Positions 35,142 through 44,518 of a DNA stretch of 64,000 nucleotides are shown here, piece after piece. The DNA comes from Mycobacterium sp. 155 (GTDB lineage: Bacteria; Actinomycetota; Actinomycetes; Mycobacteriales; Mycobacteriaceae): the NCBI RefSeq assembly GCF_000373905.1, contig NZ_KB892705.1, positions 186,001-250,000 on the forward strand, given 5' to 3'. The notes under the pieces were generated by a model. The model had not been told where the DNA came from, searched no databases, and was given only the letters and a program-made list of their open reading frames with translations. Position 1 is the stretch's first letter. Each line of letters begins with the position of its first letter. The translations under genes were made by a program, and so were the position numbers.

Positions 35142-36536
35142 ATGCGCATCGCCAAGCACATCAGTGAGCTCATCGGCAATACCCCTCTCGTGCAGCTGAA
35201 CTCGGTTGTCCCAGAAGGTGCGGGCTTGGTCGCCGCCAAGATCGAATACCTCAACCCCGGCGGCAGTGCCAAGGACCGCATCGCCGTCAAGATGATCGAC
35301 GCCGCCGAGGCCAGCGGTGAACTCAAGCCGGGCGGCACCATCGTCGAGCCGACCTCCGGCAACACGGGGGTGGGACTGGCCCTGGTGGCCCAGCGCCGCG
35401 GCTACAAGTGCATCTTTGTTTGCCCCGACAAGGTCAGCGAGGACAAGCAGAATGTGTTGCGCGCGTATGGCGCTGACGTGGTCGTGTGCCCGACGGCGGT
35501 AGCGCCGGATCACCCGGACAGCTACTACAGCGTCTCCGACCGGCTGGTCACCGAGATCGACGGGGCCTGGAAGCCCGATCAGTACTCCAACCCGATGGGT
35601 CCGGCCAGTCATTATGCGACCACGGGCCCGGAGATCTGGGCCGACACCGACGGCAAGATCACCCATTTCGTGGCCGGTGTGGGAACCGGAGGCACCATCA
35701 CCGGCACCGGTCGCTACCTCAAGGAGGTGTCTGGCGGAAAGGTGCGGATCATCGGCGCCGATCCCGAGGGCTCGGTGTATTCGGGTGGGACCGGCCGGCC
35801 GTACCTGGTCGAGGGTGTCGGTGAAGACTTCTGGCCGAGCGCGTACGACCCGACCGTGCCCGACGAGGTCATCGCGGTCTCTGACGCGGATTCGTTCGAC
35901 ATGACCCGTCGGCTCGCGCGCGAAGAGGCGCTGCTGGTCGGTGGATCATGCGGGATGGCGGTTGTTGCCGCCATCGAGGTGGCGCGCAAGGCGGGGCCCG
36001 ACTCGGTGGTGGTGGTGCTGCTGCCGGACGGCGGACGTGGTTATCTCTCAAAGATTTTCAACGACGCGTGGATGTCGTCGTACGGTTTCCTGCGCAGCCG
36101 GTTGGACGGCTCGATCGAGCAGGCGACCGTCGGGGATGTATTGCGCGGCAAGTCCGGTGCGCTACCTGACCTGGTTCACACCCATCCGTCGGAGACGGTG
36201 CGTGACGCCATCGGGATCCTGCGCGAGTACGGGGTGTCGCAGATGCCTGTCGTGGGTGCCGAGCCCCCGGTGATGGCCGGCGAGGTGGCCGGCAGCGTGT
36301 CGGAGCGAGAATTGCTTTCGGCGGTGTTCGAGGGCCGGGCGAAGCTTGCCGATGCGGTTTCCGAGCACATGGGTCCGGCGCTACCGTTGATCGGCGCGGG
36401 TGAGTTGGTGAGTACCGCGGCGAAGTCGCTGCGCGAGTGCGACGCCGTGATGGTCGTCGAAGACGGCAAGCCGGTCGGCGTGCTGACGCGGCACGATCTG
36501 CTCGGATTCCTGTCGGAGGGAAACGCGCGGCGCTGA
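35142..36536 (+). CDS. cbs: Cystathionine beta-synthase
   Basis: This PLP enzyme condenses serine (or O-acetylserine) with homocysteine or sulfide. It has 464 residues, the same length as I recall for Rv1077. The PLP lysine is K44 in NPGGSAKDRIAVKM, the phosphate loop is EPTSGNTGVGLAL, and ThxGxGGT appears as VGTGGTITGTGRYL. The C-terminal 130 residues hold two CBS domains (TVRDAIGILREYGVSQMPVV and CDAVMVVEDGKPVGVLTRHD). ATG 35142 is preferred over GTG 35136 for homology. It works with MetB encoded 1.6 kb downstream. Confidence 0.94.
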   Translation: MRIAKHISELIGNTPLVQLNSVVPEGAGLVAAKIEYLNPGGSAKDRIAVKMIDAAEASGELKPGGTIVEPTSGNTGVGLALVAQRRGYKCIFVCPDKVSEDKQNVLRAYGADVVVCPTAVAPDHPDSYYSVSDRLVTEIDGAWKPDQYSNPMGPASHYATTGPEIWADTDGKITHFVAGVGTGGTITGTGRYLKEVSGGKVRIIGADPEGSVYSGGTGRPYLVEGVGEDFWPSAYDPTVPDEVIAVSDADSFDMTRRLAREEALLVGGSCGMAVVAAIEVARKAGPDSVVVVLLPDGGRGYLSKIFNDAWMSSYGFLRSRLDGSIEQATVGDVLRGKSGALPDLVHTHPSETVRDAIGILREYGVSQMPVVGAEPPVMAGEVAGSVSERELLSAVFEGRAKLADAVSEHMGPALPLIGAGELVSTAAKSLRECDAVMVVEDGKPVGVLTRHDLLGFLSEGNARR

Positions 36537-36544
36537 ATGTCAGG

Positions 36545-36573
36545 TGAGAAGTCTTGCAATGAGCGACTTCTCA
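36545..36573 (+). terminator. Short hairpin after cbs
   Basis: TGAGAAGTC (36545-36553) pairs with GACTTCTCA (36565-36573) just beyond the cbs stop. It has no U tract, so its strength as a terminator is uncertain. Confidence 0.45.
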
Positions 36574-36781
36574 GGTAATGTCAGCGGGCGCTGTCCAGCA
36601 AACTCGACTGCGGAGGGGGTCCGCGACCGATCTGTCGACACGGCCTTTGCCGCGGGGGACGTGTGAATGCGCCCCTTGGTGCGTACTCTCCCCTGTGAGC
36701 CGTTCCGTTCGCTGTACATCTAGGTGCTGGCAGACAGTGGTGACCGGGTGACGGTCGCTACCCGAGATAGGAGCCATCAAC

Positions 36782-37804
36782 GTGAGTAATCAACCGCCGC
36801 CCGGAAACTACCCTCCTCCACCGCCCGGAGGATTTCCGCCGCCTCCGCCGCCGGGTGGCGGCGGATACCAGCCGCCCCACGGTGGTGGCTACCCGCCGCC
36901 GCAACCGGGCGGCTATCCTCCTCCACCCCCTGGAGGATTTCCGCCGCCTCCGCAGGGTGGCTATCCGCCGCCTCCTCAAGGTGGCTATCCGCCGCCTCCG
37001 CAGGGTGGTTACCCGCCGCCTCCCGGTGGTCCCAGCGGCTATCCTCCTCCGCCCCCTCCGGGCATACCCGGCTATCCGCCCCCCGGTGGCCAGGGCTTCG
37101 CGCCCGGCACGGCGTACAGAGTGGGGGATGCGTTCTCGTGGGCGTGGAACAAGTTCACCAAGCATCCGGCTGAACTGATCGTGCCGACGCTGGTATTCGG
37201 CGTGATCTATGTGGTGCTGGAGTTCCTCATCCAGTTCATCGCCGGCATGTTCACCACCGTCGACAGCAGCTCGTACGACGAGTACAGCTACTCGACCAGC
37301 TTTTCCATGGGGGCGGGCGGTATCGCCGTCTCCGTGATCGGTGGCCTGGTCATGCTCGTGGTCATGGGCGCGATTCAGTCGGCGTACCTGAGCGGCATCC
37401 TTGACATCGCCAACGGACAGCCGGTCACCATCGGGTCGTTCTTCAAGCCGCGCAACGTGGGCAACGTCATCATCGCCTCGCTGGTGTCGGGGATCATCGT
37501 CACCATCGGCGTTTTCCTGTGTATTGTTCCGGGCCTCATTGCGGCAATCATGTTGATGTTCGGCACCGTCGCCGTGCTCGATCGCAACCAATCGGGTATC
37601 GAGGGTCTGTCGACGAGTTTCAACATCGCCAAGGCGAACTTCGGCCCGGTCGCATTGACCTGGTTGGTCACCATCCTGGTCGGGATCGTTGGCGCCCTGG
37701 TGTGCCTGGTCGGCCTGCTGGTCGCCGCCCCGGTGGCGGTGCTGATCACGGTCTACGCCTTCCGTCGGCTCAGCGGCGGCCAGGTTGCCCCGCTGACTCC
37801 GTAG
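36782..37804 (+). CDS. pra: Proline-rich antigen homologue Pra
   Basis: This is a 340-residue protein. Residues 3-105 are low-complexity repeats of the type GGYPPPPQ and GGFPPPP. A membrane domain follows: AFSWAWNKFTKHPAELIVP, a first helix VFGVIYVVLEFLIQFIAGMF, then VSVIGGLVMLVVMGAIQSAY, further helices and a short C-terminus. It matches the proline-rich antigen family (Rv1078; the 36-kDa M. leprae antigen). The start is GTG 36782. The function is unknown. The repeats are encoded by near-identical tandem DNA units and could vary in copy number. Confidence 0.88.
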   Translation: MSNQPPPGNYPPPPPGGFPPPPPPGGGGYQPPHGGGYPPPQPGGYPPPPPGGFPPPPQGGYPPPPQGGYPPPPQGGYPPPPGGPSGYPPPPPPGIPGYPPPGGQGFAPGTAYRVGDAFSWAWNKFTKHPAELIVPTLVFGVIYVVLEFLIQFIAGMFTTVDSSSYDEYSYSTSFSMGAGGIAVSVIGGLVMLVVMGAIQSAYLSGILDIANGQPVTIGSFFKPRNVGNVIIASLVSGIIVTIGVFLCIVPGLIAAIMLMFGTVAVLDRNQSGIEGLSTSFNIAKANFGPVALTWLVTILVGIVGALVCLVGLLVAAPVAVLITVYAFRRLSGGQVAPLTP

Positions 37805-38145
37805 TACCCGTCAACGACACTGCGCCCACGGTGCGCTTGGCCGGCAGGTCAGCACCGTGGGCGCAGTGTTCGGATGACATCATCTGGCCATGGCCGCGCC
37901 CAACCCGGCCTCCTGCACGCCGTGGTTCGACCGTGGCGTGGCGCTCCTGACGGGTGGGCACGCGGCGCGGTGCACCAGCAGCGGCGTGATGGGGTGTTGC
38001 CGAAAGAACCGGTCAGCCAATCGATTTCGGTGTGTCCCTGGTGCGGCAGATCTTCGCCGACAAGATGATGTCGACGGTGCGCGTACCGGTGAATCCGCCG
38101 GGCGCCGGGCCATATACGCGTTGGCCCGGATAGGCTCGACGGGTT
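37805..38145. other. Gap between pra and metB; possible decayed coding remnant
   Basis: After the terminator hairpin, one plus-strand frame reads RTGQPIDFGVSLVRQIFADK and then VRVPVNPPGAGPYTRWPG before a stop at about 38132. Codon bias looks coding-like, but a stop lies upstream and no start is near. It may be the tail of a lost gene. I cannot name the family. Confidence 0.25.
37817..37869. terminator. Hairpin after pra, 18-bp stem
   Basis: ACACTGCGCCCACGGTGC (37817-37834) pairs perfectly with 37852-37869 around a 17-base loop. It starts 13 bases after the pra stop and is probably its terminator. Confidence 0.65.
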
Positions 38146-39300
38146 ATGAGTGAACAGCGCAAGTGGCACGGTCTGGCCACGAAAGCCATCCACGCCGGTT
38201 ACCGCCCCGATCCTGGCACGGGAGCCGTCAACACCCCGATCTACGCGACCTCGACCTTCGCCCAGGATGGTGTCGGTGGCCTGCGCGGCGGATTCGAATA
38301 CGCCCGCACCGGCAACCCGACGCGCGCCGCCCTGGAGGCGTCGCTGGCCGCGGTCGAGGAGGCCGACTACGGGCGTGCGTTCAGTTCGGGTATGGCAGCC
38401 ACCGACTGTGCCTTGCGTGCCGTGCTGCGTCCGGGCGACCACGTGGTGATCCCCGACGACGCCTACGGTGGCACCTTCCGGTTGATCGACAAGGTGTTCT
38501 CTCAGTGGGGAATCACCCACACACCCGCGCCGCTGTCGGATCTCGACGCGGTGCGGGCGGCGTTGACCCCGCGCACCAAGCTGATCTGGCTGGAGACCCC
38601 GACCAACCCGCTGCTGACCATCGCCGACATCTCGGCGATCGTGCAGATCGCTTCCGCGTCGGGGGTGAAGGTGTTGGTGGATAACACGTTTGCCTCACCG
38701 GCATTGCAGCAGCCGCTGTTGCTCGGCGCGGACATCGTGTTGCATTCCACCACCAAGTACATCGGCGGGCACTCTGATGTGGTGGGCGGCGCGCTGCTGA
38801 CCAACGACGAGGAACTTGACGCGGCGTTCGCGTTCCTGCAGAACGGTGCCGGCGCGGTGCCGGGCCCGTTCGAGGCGTACCTGACTATGCGTGGACTCAA
38901 GACCCTGGTGTTGCGGATGCGCCAGCACAGCGAAAACGCTGCTCTCGTAGCCGAATTCCTCGTTGGTCACCCCGCCGTCGAGTCTGTGCTGTACCCGGGG
39001 CTGGACACCCACCCCAACCACCTGGTCGCGGCCCGGCAGATGAGCGGGTTCGGGGGCATGGTGTCGGTCAGGTTGCGGGGTGGTCAGCGCGCTGCGCGTG
39101 AATTATGCTCGCGCACTGAGATTTTCATTCTCGCCGAGTCGCTGGGTGGGGTGGAGTCGCTGATCGAGTACCCCGCTGCCATGACCCATGCCTCGACGGC
39201 GGGTTCGCAGCTGGAAGTCCCTGACAATCTGGTGCGTCTCTCGGTAGGGATCGAACACCCCGCCGACCTGTTGGCCGACCTGGAACAGGCGCTCGCCTAG
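38146..39300 (+). CDS. metB: Cystathionine gamma-synthase
   Basis: This Cys/Met-metabolism PLP enzyme of 384 residues makes cystathionine from an activated homoserine and cysteine. PLP contacts are EYARTGNPTRAALEA, AFSSGMAATDCAL and the Schiff-base lysine K204 in VLHSTTKYIGGHSD. The C-terminal segment LAESLGGVESLIEYPAAMTH is typical of the family. It corresponds to MetB (Rv1079). Cbs and MetB together allow transsulfuration in both directions between cysteine and homocysteine. Confidence 0.93.
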   Translation: MSEQRKWHGLATKAIHAGYRPDPGTGAVNTPIYATSTFAQDGVGGLRGGFEYARTGNPTRAALEASLAAVEEADYGRAFSSGMAATDCALRAVLRPGDHVVIPDDAYGGTFRLIDKVFSQWGITHTPAPLSDLDAVRAALTPRTKLIWLETPTNPLLTIADISAIVQIASASGVKVLVDNTFASPALQQPLLLGADIVLHSTTKYIGGHSDVVGGALLTNDEELDAAFAFLQNGAGAVPGPFEAYLTMRGLKTLVLRMRQHSENAALVAEFLVGHPAVESVLYPGLDTHPNHLVAARQMSGFGGMVSVRLRGGQRAARELCSRTEIFILAESLGGVESLIEYPAAMTHASTAGSQLEVPDNLVRLSVGIEHPADLLADLEQALA

Positions 39301-39302
39301 AC

Positions 39303-39363
39303 CGCGAGCAGACGCGAAAGCACCCGACACGCCGGATTTCCGGTACCGCAGTGTCTGCTCGCG
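39303..39363. terminator. Convergent hairpin with GCGAGCAGAC arms
   Basis: CGCGAGCAGAC (39303-39313) pairs with GTCTGCTCGCG (39353-39363), with an inner CCGGA/TCCGG hairpin. It lies between metB and the convergent GPP34-like gene. It belongs to the same arm-sequence family as 24181-24238 and the IS110-split hairpin. Confidence 0.6.
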
Positions 39364-39375
39364 CAGGGGACGGGA

Positions 39376-40041
39376 TCACCCCATCAATGCCGGGCGCAGG
39401 GCCGACGTCGTCATCGCCAGGTTCATCTCCGGCAAGCCTGCCGCGCTGTCGTCGACCCACGCTCCGGTGGTGATCTCCGTCGCCCGCGCATGTACCCAAC
39501 GCCAGCCCCGCTCGTTGAGGCTGAGCACGGCGCCCAGCCCGTCGACGGCATGCAGCAGGCAGACGATGGCGGCGATCGCCGGAACCGGGTTCTGCCCGTC
39601 GAATAGCGCGCCCAGCATGGCGTCCCGCACCTGACCGACCCGTTCCCGGTTGGTCAGCGGCCAGCAGTAGGCGGCGCGAAAACCTTTGCCAGGCATGCGA
39701 ACCCGACGAATCTGACCCATGCGTTCCAGGTGCAGCTCAAGGTTGGGCTGGTTGATCTTGGCGAGCTTGTTCAGCGCCGATTCCGCAGACAGCGGGTGTC
39801 GTTGCAGCAGCTCGAATGCCGGACCGGTCACCGGATCGACCGGCCAGTCACCGGCGAGGGCAACGAGCAAACCAGGGTCGATGGGTTCGCCGGCCAGCGC
39901 CGGACGGATTCGGCACCCATAGGCCAGATCTAGAAGAGTGGCGGCGGCCAAGACTCGTTCACGGCGCCGCCGATCCAGACCCGGCTGCGCGGAGGCATTG
40001 TCCAGCAACAGCAGAAAGAGATCCTCGGCGATTTGCGCCAT
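39376..40041 (-). CDS. GPP34 (GOLPH3/Vps74-like) family protein
   Basis: This 221-residue protein begins MAQIAEDLFLLLLDNASAQP, the hallmark N-terminus of the GPP34 family. It continues with AAATLLDLAYGCRIRP, PAFELLQRHPLSAESALNKL and a C-terminal helical part. Eukaryotic GOLPH3 binds phosphatidylinositol-4-phosphate at the Golgi; actinobacteria carry many copies whose role is unclear, perhaps membrane lipid sensing. M. tuberculosis has no gene here as I recall, so this may be a lineage insertion between metB and greA. Confidence 0.85.
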   Translation of the reverse strand: MAQIAEDLFLLLLDNASAQPGLDRRRRERVLAAATLLDLAYGCRIRPALAGEPIDPGLLVALAGDWPVDPVTGPAFELLQRHPLSAESALNKLAKINQPNLELHLERMGQIRRVRMPGKGFRAAYCWPLTNRERVGQVRDAMLGALFDGQNPVPAIAAIVCLLHAVDGLGAVLSLNERGWRWVHARATEITTGAWVDDSAAGLPEMNLAMTTSALRPALMG

Positions 40042-40077
40042 TGCCCCGACTGTAGTGCTTGCCCCGCGAGCCGTACG

Positions 40078-40572
40078 TTACGAGTGGTACGGCTCAGCGC
40101 TGACCAGCGTGACCTTGACGATATTGCCGTTGGGCACAGTGTAGGTGCGGGATTCGCCGACCTTGGCGTCGATCAGGGCCCCGCCCAGCGGTGAGTTGGG
40201 GGAGTAGACCTCGAGCTTGCCGTCGCTGATGCCTTCCTGACGGGTGGCGATCAGGAAGGTCTCGGTGTCGCTCGTGTCGTCGTCGTAGTAGACCTTGACC
40301 ACAGAGCCGGGCAGTGCCACGCCTGACTGCTTGGGAGCCTCGCCGACCTTGGCGTTGTTGAGCAGCTCCTGCAGCTGGCGGATGCGGGCCTCCTGCTGGC
40401 CCTGCTCCTCGCGGGCGGCGTGGTAGCCGCCGTTCTCGCGCAGATCACCCTCTTCACGACGGTCGTTGATCTCGGCGGCGATGATCGGCCGGTTCGCGAT
40501 CAGCTGATCCAGCTCGGCCTTCAGCCGGTCGAAAGCTTCCTGGGTGAGCCAGGTGACCTGGGTGTCGGTCAT
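40078..40572 (-). CDS. greA: Transcription elongation factor GreA
   Basis: This 164-residue factor stimulates RNA cleavage by backtracked RNA polymerase. The N-terminal coiled coil is [20 protein letters not shown] and [20 protein letters not shown], with the acidic tip residues D and E at the loop. The C-terminal FKBP-like domain ends [20 protein letters not shown]. It corresponds to Rv1080c. It is downstream of the DUF4307 gene on the same strand, with a 262-base gap that probably holds its own promoter. Confidence 0.94.
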   Translation of the reverse strand: MTDTQVTWLTQEAFDRLKAELDQLIANRPIIAAEINDRREEGDLRENGGYHAAREEQGQQEARIRQLQELLNNAKVGEAPKQSGVALPGSVVKVYYDDDTSDTETFLIATRQEGISDGKLEVYSPNSPLGGALIDAKVGESRTYTVPNGNIVKVTLVSAEPYHS

Positions 40573-40834
40573 ATCTTCGCGCTCCTGTCCATCTGGTCCT
40601 GCAGTGCTCTCGCACCGTTTCGCGTACGAAAGTTCTCAGTTTCGGGCCGGGAGCATGTTGCGTGTATCGCCGCTAGCGCAAGCGATTTCTGCGCGCTAAT
40701 GCAGCAATACACGGCCCCAGCGCGGAACCGTGTATCCGCCGAGCCTACCACCGAACAGACAGGCGATCTTCATGTATTTGCCGTCCGGCGTTTGTTGAGC
40801 GTGGGCGAATCGTCGCTTGTGTACGCCCCAGGAA

Positions 40835-41257
40835 TCAGGGCGCTACCAGGTACGACGGTACGTCGGTGCCGCAGCCGTAGACGTCGCCGATGACGGGCGG
40901 CTTACTTGCCTTCACCACGGCGGTGACTTGGACCGTCTTCTGAGCCGACGGACCGACCAGGATCTCGCGCCGTCCGGTCTCGCTGCCGTCGATGGAACGG
41001 GCCCGCACGATGCATACGACCGGGCGCGACGGGTCTGGCCGGGTCACCCCGATGGTCACTGAGACGCTGTCGTCGCCGACCAATTCATAGGCGGTGAGCT
41101 CGCCTTTCACGTCGCCGCCGTCGAACTTGTGCCATGCCGTGAGCGCGAGAATCACGCCGGCCACCACCACGAGAGCAATGAGGGCGACCAGGATCCAGCG
41201 GCGGGTGCGGCCCGGCAGAGACTGCCGCCCATACCGGGCGACGGGACGTTCGATCAT
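40835..41257 (-). CDS. DUF4307 membrane protein
   Basis: This 140-residue protein has a short basic N-terminus (RYGRQSLPGRTRRWILV), one membrane helix (ILVALIALVVVAGVILALTAW) and an extracellular beta domain (VKGELTAYELVGDDSVSVTI, RPVVCIVRARSIDG) with two cysteines. It matches the actinobacterial DUF4307 family and Rv1081c by position. It is divergent from mca. Its role is unknown. Confidence 0.87.
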   Translation of the reverse strand: MIERPVARYGRQSLPGRTRRWILVALIALVVVAGVILALTAWHKFDGGDVKGELTAYELVGDDSVSVTIGVTRPDPSRPVVCIVRARSIDGSETGRREILVGPSAQKTVQVTAVVKASKPPVIGDVYGCGTDVPSYLVAP

Positions 41258-41346
41258 CAGAACTGGAACTATAGGCGGGAGAGCCCGCAGCCGACGGGCC
41301 CAGGTGTTGGATTACGTAAGAGGTCGCCGTAGTTAGATGAGACGCA

Positions 41347-42213
41347 ATGAGTGAACTGCGGTTGATGGCGGTGCACGCCCACCCGGACGACGAGTCCAGC
41401 AAGGGTGCGGCGACCACCGCGCGCTACGCAGCCAAAGGTGTGCGCGTCATGGTTGTCACGCTGACCGGCGGCGAGCGGGGAGACATTCTGAACCCGGCGA
41501 TGGACCTACCAGAGGTGCACGGCCGGATCGCCGAGGTCCGACGCGACGAGATGGCAAAGGCCGCCGAGATCCTCGGCGTCGAGCACCACTGGCTGGGTTT
41601 TGTTGACTCCGGACTACCTGAGGGGGACCCGCCGCCGCCGCTGCCGGACGGCTGCTTCGGCGTGGTGCCCATCGAGGAGCCCATCTCACGGCTGGTGCGG
41701 GTGATCCGCGAGTTCCGTCCGCAGGTGCTGACCACGTACGACGAGTACGGCGGCTATCCGCACCCCGACCACATCCGCTGCCACCAAGTGTCCGTCGCCG
41801 CATATGAGGCCGCCGCCGACTACATGCAGTTTCCGGATGCGGGTGACCCGTGGAGCGTGTCCAAGCTGTATTACAACCACGGGTTCCTGCGACAGCGCAT
41901 GCAACTGCTGCAGGACGAGTTCTCCAAGAGCGGCAAAGAGGGCCCGTTCGCCAAGTGGCTTGAGCATTGGGACCCCGCACATGACATTTTCGCGAGCCGG
42001 GTCACCACCCGGATCGAATGCTCGGAGTACTTCAGCCAGCGTGACGACGCGCTGCGCGCACATGCCACCCAGATCGACCCTCATGGTCACTTCTTCCACG
42101 CGCCGATCGAATGGCAGCAGCGGTTGTGGCCGACCGAGGAGTTCGAGCTGGCCCGGTCCCGGGTGCCGGTGAGCCTGCCCGAGGATGATCTGTTCATTGG
42201 GATTGAAAAGTGA
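41347..42213 (+). CDS. mca: Mycothiol S-conjugate amidase
   Basis: This zinc amidase of 288 residues cleaves mycothiol S-conjugates during detoxification. It has the metal motif [17 protein letters not shown] (H12, D15) and the third ligand in [13 protein letters not shown]. Length and sequence match Mca (Rv1082) rather than the shorter-substrate deacetylase MshB. The next gene overlaps its stop by four bases (GTGA), starting a tight three-gene run. Confidence 0.94.
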   Translation: MSELRLMAVHAHPDDESSKGAATTARYAAKGVRVMVVTLTGGERGDILNPAMDLPEVHGRIAEVRRDEMAKAAEILGVEHHWLGFVDSGLPEGDPPPPLPDGCFGVVPIEEPISRLVRVIREFRPQVLTTYDEYGGYPHPDHIRCHQVSVAAYEAAADYMQFPDAGDPWSVSKLYYNHGFLRQRMQLLQDEFSKSGKEGPFAKWLEHWDPAHDIFASRVTTRIECSEYFSQRDDALRAHATQIDPHGHFFHAPIEWQQRLWPTEEFELARSRVPVSLPEDDLFIGIEK

Positions 42214-42515
42214 TAAATACCCTGACGGCCGTCGTGACCCTGCTAGCCGACGAGCCCCGCAACACCGGACCGGACTTCGGTAAGGCCAGCCCGTTCGGCC
42301 TGCTGATCACGGTCGCACTTCTGGTCGGGACGTTCGCCCTGGTCTGGTCGATGAACCGGCACCTGCGCAAGCTGCCCGAATCGTTCGACCGGGAGCGTCC
42401 CGAGCCCGATCAGGCCGTCGACGACGGTACCGTGGAGACCACGGCAGACGATCCAACCGACAACATCTCCGAGGAGCGATCCGACGACCGGCAGCCCCGT
42501 GAGTCCGGGGGGTAA
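42210..42515 (+). CDS. Small membrane protein (Rv1083-like)
   Basis: This 101-residue protein has one membrane helix ([21 protein letters not shown]) and a highly acidic, proline-containing cytoplasmic tail ([20 protein letters not shown]). The GTG start at 42210 overlaps the mca stop, and its own stop lies inside the next gene's start region, so translation is coupled through mca, this gene and the DUF255 gene. It corresponds to Rv1083; the function is unknown. Confidence 0.82.
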   Translation: MINTLTAVVTLLADEPRNTGPDFGKASPFGLLITVALLVGTFALVWSMNRHLRKLPESFDRERPEPDQAVDDGTVETTADDPTDNISEERSDDRQPRESGG

Positions 42516-44478
42516 CACCCTCGCGGGGGCCACCAGCCCCTACCTGCGCCAGCACGCCGACAATCCGGTGCATTGGCGGCAGTGGTCGCCTGAGGCACTG
42601 GCCGAGGCGGCTGCACGCGACGTCCCGATCCTGTTGTCCATCGGCTATGCGGCGTGCCACTGGTGCCACGTGATGGCGCACGAATCCTTCGAAGACCCTG
42701 AGGTTGCGGCCGCGGCCAACGACGGGTTCGTCTGCATCAAGGTCGACCGCGAGGAGCGTCCCGACCTCGACGCCGTGTACATGAACGCCACGGTGGCCCT
42801 GACGGGGCAGGGCGGCTGGCCGATGACGTGCTTCCTGACCCCTGACGGGCGGCCGTTCTTCTGCGGCACCTACTACCCGAAGCTGGGTTTCCTGCAGCTG
42901 TTGGCGGCGGTGGCCGAGACCTGGCGGGACCGCCGCGACGAGGTCGAGCGCGCATCGGATCAGATCGCGACCGAATTGCGATCCATGTCCGCGGGGCTGC
43001 CCGGAGGGGGCGGGCCCGTGAGACCCGAGCTGTGTGATCACGCGGTGGCCGCAGTACTGCGCGACGAGGATCACGCGCACGGTGGTTTCGGGAAAGCGCC
43101 GAAGTTCCCGCCCTCGGCGCTGCTGGAAGGCCTGCTTCGGCATTACGAACGTACGGGCTCCACCGTGGCGCGTGCGGCGGTGGAGCGCACCTGCGCCGCC
43201 ATGGCCCGTGGCGGCATCTACGACCAGTTGGCCGGCGGGTTCGCCCGCTACAGCGTCGACCCGTACTGGGTGGTGCCGCACTTCGAGAAAATGTTGTACG
43301 ACAACGCGTTGCTGCTGCGGGCATATGCCCACTGGGCCCGGCGCGCCGGTGATCCGTTGGCGCGCAAGGTATCCGAGGAGACGGCCGGCTTCATCATCAC
43401 CAGCCTCGGGGCCGGCGGAATGTTCACGTCGTCGCTGGATGCCGACGCGGGCGGTCGCGAGGGTCTGACGTACGTGTGGACGCCCGGCGAATTGTCAGAA
43501 GTGCTCGGCGACGACGACGGCGATTGGGCAGCTTCGCTTTTCGCTGTTACCCCCAGTGGAACCTTCGAGCACGGTGCGTCGGTGTTGCAGCTGCCCGTCG
43601 ATCCGGACGACGCTTCCCGGTTCGCACTCGTCCGCTCGAAGTTGTTGGCGGCGCGCGGTTCCCGTCCGCAACCCGCGCGCGACGACAAGGTGGTCTCGGC
43701 GTGGAACGGGTTGGCCATCACCGCGCTGGCCGAAACGGCGGTAGCCCTGGACAATGCCGAATTCCTCACTGCTGCTTCGGAATGTGCGCGGCAACTGCTG
43801 GATCTACACCTCGTCGACGGGCGGCTGCGCAGGGCCAGCCTCGGCGGTCGGGTGGGGGACAGCGCGGCGATCCTGGAGGATTACGCAGCTTTGACGACCG
43901 GTCTGCTGACGCTGCACCAGCTCACCGGATCGTGGCTGCCCGAGGCCCTCGGTCTGCTGGAGGTAGCGCTGCAGCATTACGCCGATCCGCAGCGGCCGGG
44001 CCGCTGGTTCGACACCGCCGACGACGCCGAGCAGCTCATGGTGCGGCCCGCCGATCCGATCGACGGCGCAACGCCATCGGGTGCCTCGTTGATCGCCGAG
44101 GCACTGCAGCTTGCCGCGCACCTGACCGCGTCCGAAACGTACGCGGCCGCCGCGCAGGACACGCTGGCTTCGGCGACCCCGGTCCTGGCCCGTGCGCCGC
44201 ATTCGGGCGGGCACTGGCTTGCGGTGGCCGAGGCCCAGATCCGGGGGCCCATCCAGATCGCGGTGGCGTGTGAGCAGTCGTCGGCCGAATTGCTCACCGC
44301 GGCACGCACGCTCGCGCCCGGCGGAGCCATCGTCGTCGGCGGCCCGGCGAACTCGTGCACCTTGCTGGCAGGACGCGACCGCGTCGACGGGGTCGACGCG
44401 GCGTACGTATGCCGTGGCCGCGTGTGCGATCTGCCGGTCACCACGGTCGGGGATCTCGCGACGTCACTGGCCGGTTAA
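42499..44478 (+). CDS. Thioredoxin-like DUF255 protein (YyaL/spermatogenesis-associated type)
   Basis: This 659-residue protein has an N-terminal thioredoxin-fold DUF255 domain with the redox motif AACHWCHVMAHESFEDPEV near residue 55. A long alpha-alpha-barrel domain typical of N-acylglucosamine 2-epimerase-like folds follows (GGIYDQLAGGFARYSVDPYW, DDKVVSAWNGLAITALAETA). It corresponds to Rv1084. The biochemical role is unknown. It starts with GTG at 42499, overlapping the upstream gene by 17 bases. Confidence 0.88.
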   Translation: MSPGGNTLAGATSPYLRQHADNPVHWRQWSPEALAEAAARDVPILLSIGYAACHWCHVMAHESFEDPEVAAAANDGFVCIKVDREERPDLDAVYMNATVALTGQGGWPMTCFLTPDGRPFFCGTYYPKLGFLQLLAAVAETWRDRRDEVERASDQIATELRSMSAGLPGGGGPVRPELCDHAVAAVLRDEDHAHGGFGKAPKFPPSALLEGLLRHYERTGSTVARAAVERTCAAMARGGIYDQLAGGFARYSVDPYWVVPHFEKMLYDNALLLRAYAHWARRAGDPLARKVSEETAGFIITSLGAGGMFTSSLDADAGGREGLTYVWTPGELSEVLGDDDGDWAASLFAVTPSGTFEHGASVLQLPVDPDDASRFALVRSKLLAARGSRPQPARDDKVVSAWNGLAITALAETAVALDNAEFLTAASECARQLLDLHLVDGRLRRASLGGRVGDSAAILEDYAALTTGLLTLHQLTGSWLPEALGLLEVALQHYADPQRPGRWFDTADDAEQLMVRPADPIDGATPSGASLIAEALQLAAHLTASETYAAAAQDTLASATPVLARAPHSGGHWLAVAEAQIRGPIQIAVACEQSSAELLTAARTLAPGGAIVVGGPANSCTLLAGRDRVDGVDAAYVCRGRVCDLPVTTVGDLATSLAG

Positions 44479-44518
44479 CCGCCAGACGGCCGACGCGGCG
44501 CCGTGTAGCCTCGCGGCC

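Noticed and set aside
36790..37090. CRISPR-like or minisatellite array in the pra gene
   Set aside because: The repeats are in-frame codons for GGYPPPP units with no unique spacers; they are protein-coding low complexity.
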